A DNA stretch of 5,692 nt from JAQTTT01 sp964565435 (lineage in GTDB: Archaea > Nanobdellota > Nanobdellia > Tiddalikarchaeales > Tiddalikarchaeaceae), in contig CAZMEY010000042.1 of the NCBI GenBank assembly GCA_964565435.1, positions 1 through 5,692 of the forward strand. The letters run 5' to 3'. The notes beneath the pieces are model-generated. The model ran no database searches, was not told where the DNA came from, and saw only the letters and a program-made list of their open reading frames with translations. Below, piece by piece: positions 5,237-5,692 of the stretch; the first letter of the stretch is position 1, and each line of letters begins with the position of its first letter. Position numbers and translations under genes: made by a program.

Positions 5237-5692
5237 CTATTTTTTTAAGCAAAATTTTAAAAACTCTTCAAAAGAAATAGTTTCGCATTTCCTTTCAAAG
5301 AACTTGTTAATATTATGAAGGTCTTTTTTTAAAAAATTCATGGCATTGGGATGCTCTTTTAATACGCTTTGCCCCATGTCAATAAATACTGGCTTGCCTT
5401 TATAATCCAATATATTAAACTCTGACAAGTCTGCATGGATTAAATTAGCATTGTATAATTTTTTCATTCCTTGGATTATTTCATCATAATACTTTTGAGG
5501 ATTGGCTAAATTGACATCTTTTAGCAAAGGGGAAGCCAGGCCTTTCTCTCCGATAAATTCCAATATTAGCACATTATTAACGCAAGCCAATGGCTTTGGA
5601 ACGCGAACGCCAGCCTCAAAAGCCTTGGATAAATTCCTGAATTCTTTTTTTGCCCATAAATAAATTATTTCATGCTTTTTTTTGCTCATATG
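5237..5692 (-). CDS. rio1: RIO1-type atypical serine protein kinase/ATPase, C-terminal part (cut by right edge)
   Basis: The frame is open to the window edge and ends at TAG 5239-5237, giving 151 residues of a protein that is usually about 255-260 long in archaea. The in-frame ATG at 5689 is internal: the following WAKKEFRNL and AGVRVPKP are mid-domain RIO1 motifs, and the ATP-binding loop and lysine should lie beyond the edge. LILEFIGEKG forms the hinge region. The catalytic loop LIHADLSEFNIL carries the aspartate (codon 5431-5429) and the metal-binding asparagine. FIDMGQSV carries the metal-binding aspartate of the RIO DxGQ motif (codon 5380-5378). The AGVRVPKP segment with HADLSEFNIL favours RIO1 over RIO2, and there is no sign of the RIO2 winged helix in the visible part. 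RIO1 acts in the final cytoplasmic maturation of the small ribosomal subunit, matching the downstream Dim2-like gene. Confidence 0.93.
   Translation of the reverse strand, partial: HMSKKKHEIIYLWAKKEFRNLSKAFEAGVRVPKPLACVNNVLILEFIGEKGLASPLLKDVNLANPQKYYDEIIQGMKKLYNANLIHADLSEFNILDYKGKPVFIDMGQSVLKEHPNAMNFLKKDLHNINKFFERKCETISFEEFLKFCLKK

Noticed and set aside
5687..5689. ATG at 5689 as the true start of rio1
   Set aside because: The frame continues upstream to the edge, and the protein from this ATG would lack the N-lobe ATP-binding residues. It begins directly at a mid-domain RIO1 motif, so the gene is cut by the window.

Overview
The window looks like low-GC archaeal chromosome, and I suspect a DPANN-type lineage (Woesearchaeota/Pacearchaeota-like). 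The archaeal assignment rests on both subunits of DNA topoisomerase VI, a RIO1-family kinase, an archaeal Dim2/Pno1-type KH protein, and BRE/TATA-type promoters lying about 30-35 nt before start codons. The DPANN guess rests only on AT-richness, tight packing and the style of the left-edge RecA/KaiC-like protein, so it is tentative.

Layout from left to right. (1) Positions 1-517, minus strand: the N-terminal 172 residues of a RecA/KaiC-superfamily-like protein that runs off the left edge and appears to lack a P-loop. (2) Positions 518-740: a 223-nt divergent intergenic region with a promoter for each flanking gene, an 18-nt perfect palindrome and one orphan promoter-like box. (3) Positions 741-1397, plus strand: a 218-residue protein I do not recognise. 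(4) Positions 1432-1504, minus strand: tRNA-Asn(GUU), convergent with that gene. (5) Positions 1569-5692, minus strand: a compact cluster read from right to left. It holds the 3' part of rio1, a two-KH-domain protein, top6B, top6A and a small winged-helix-like protein, and ends in a T10 tract just before the tRNA promoter.

In the cluster, the KH protein and top6B are 4 nt apart or overlap by 11 nt, depending on the top6B start. top6B and top6A overlap by ATGA. top6A and the small winged-helix gene are 33 nt apart. RIO1 and the Dim2-like KH protein belong to small-subunit ribosome maturation. Top6A and Top6B form the type IIB topoisomerase that relaxes and decatenates DNA. The cluster therefore puts ribosome biogenesis and DNA topology under shared transcription, although the KH gene and the last gene also seem to have their own promoters.

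No insertion sequence, CRISPR array, integrase, attachment site or origin is visible. The most interesting points are the P-loop-less left-edge protein (an open frame cut by the edge), the unrecognised 218-residue protein, the winged-helix gene attached to the Topo VI operon, the promoter-proximal palindrome, and the near-identical promoter module that implies mostly leaderless transcripts.
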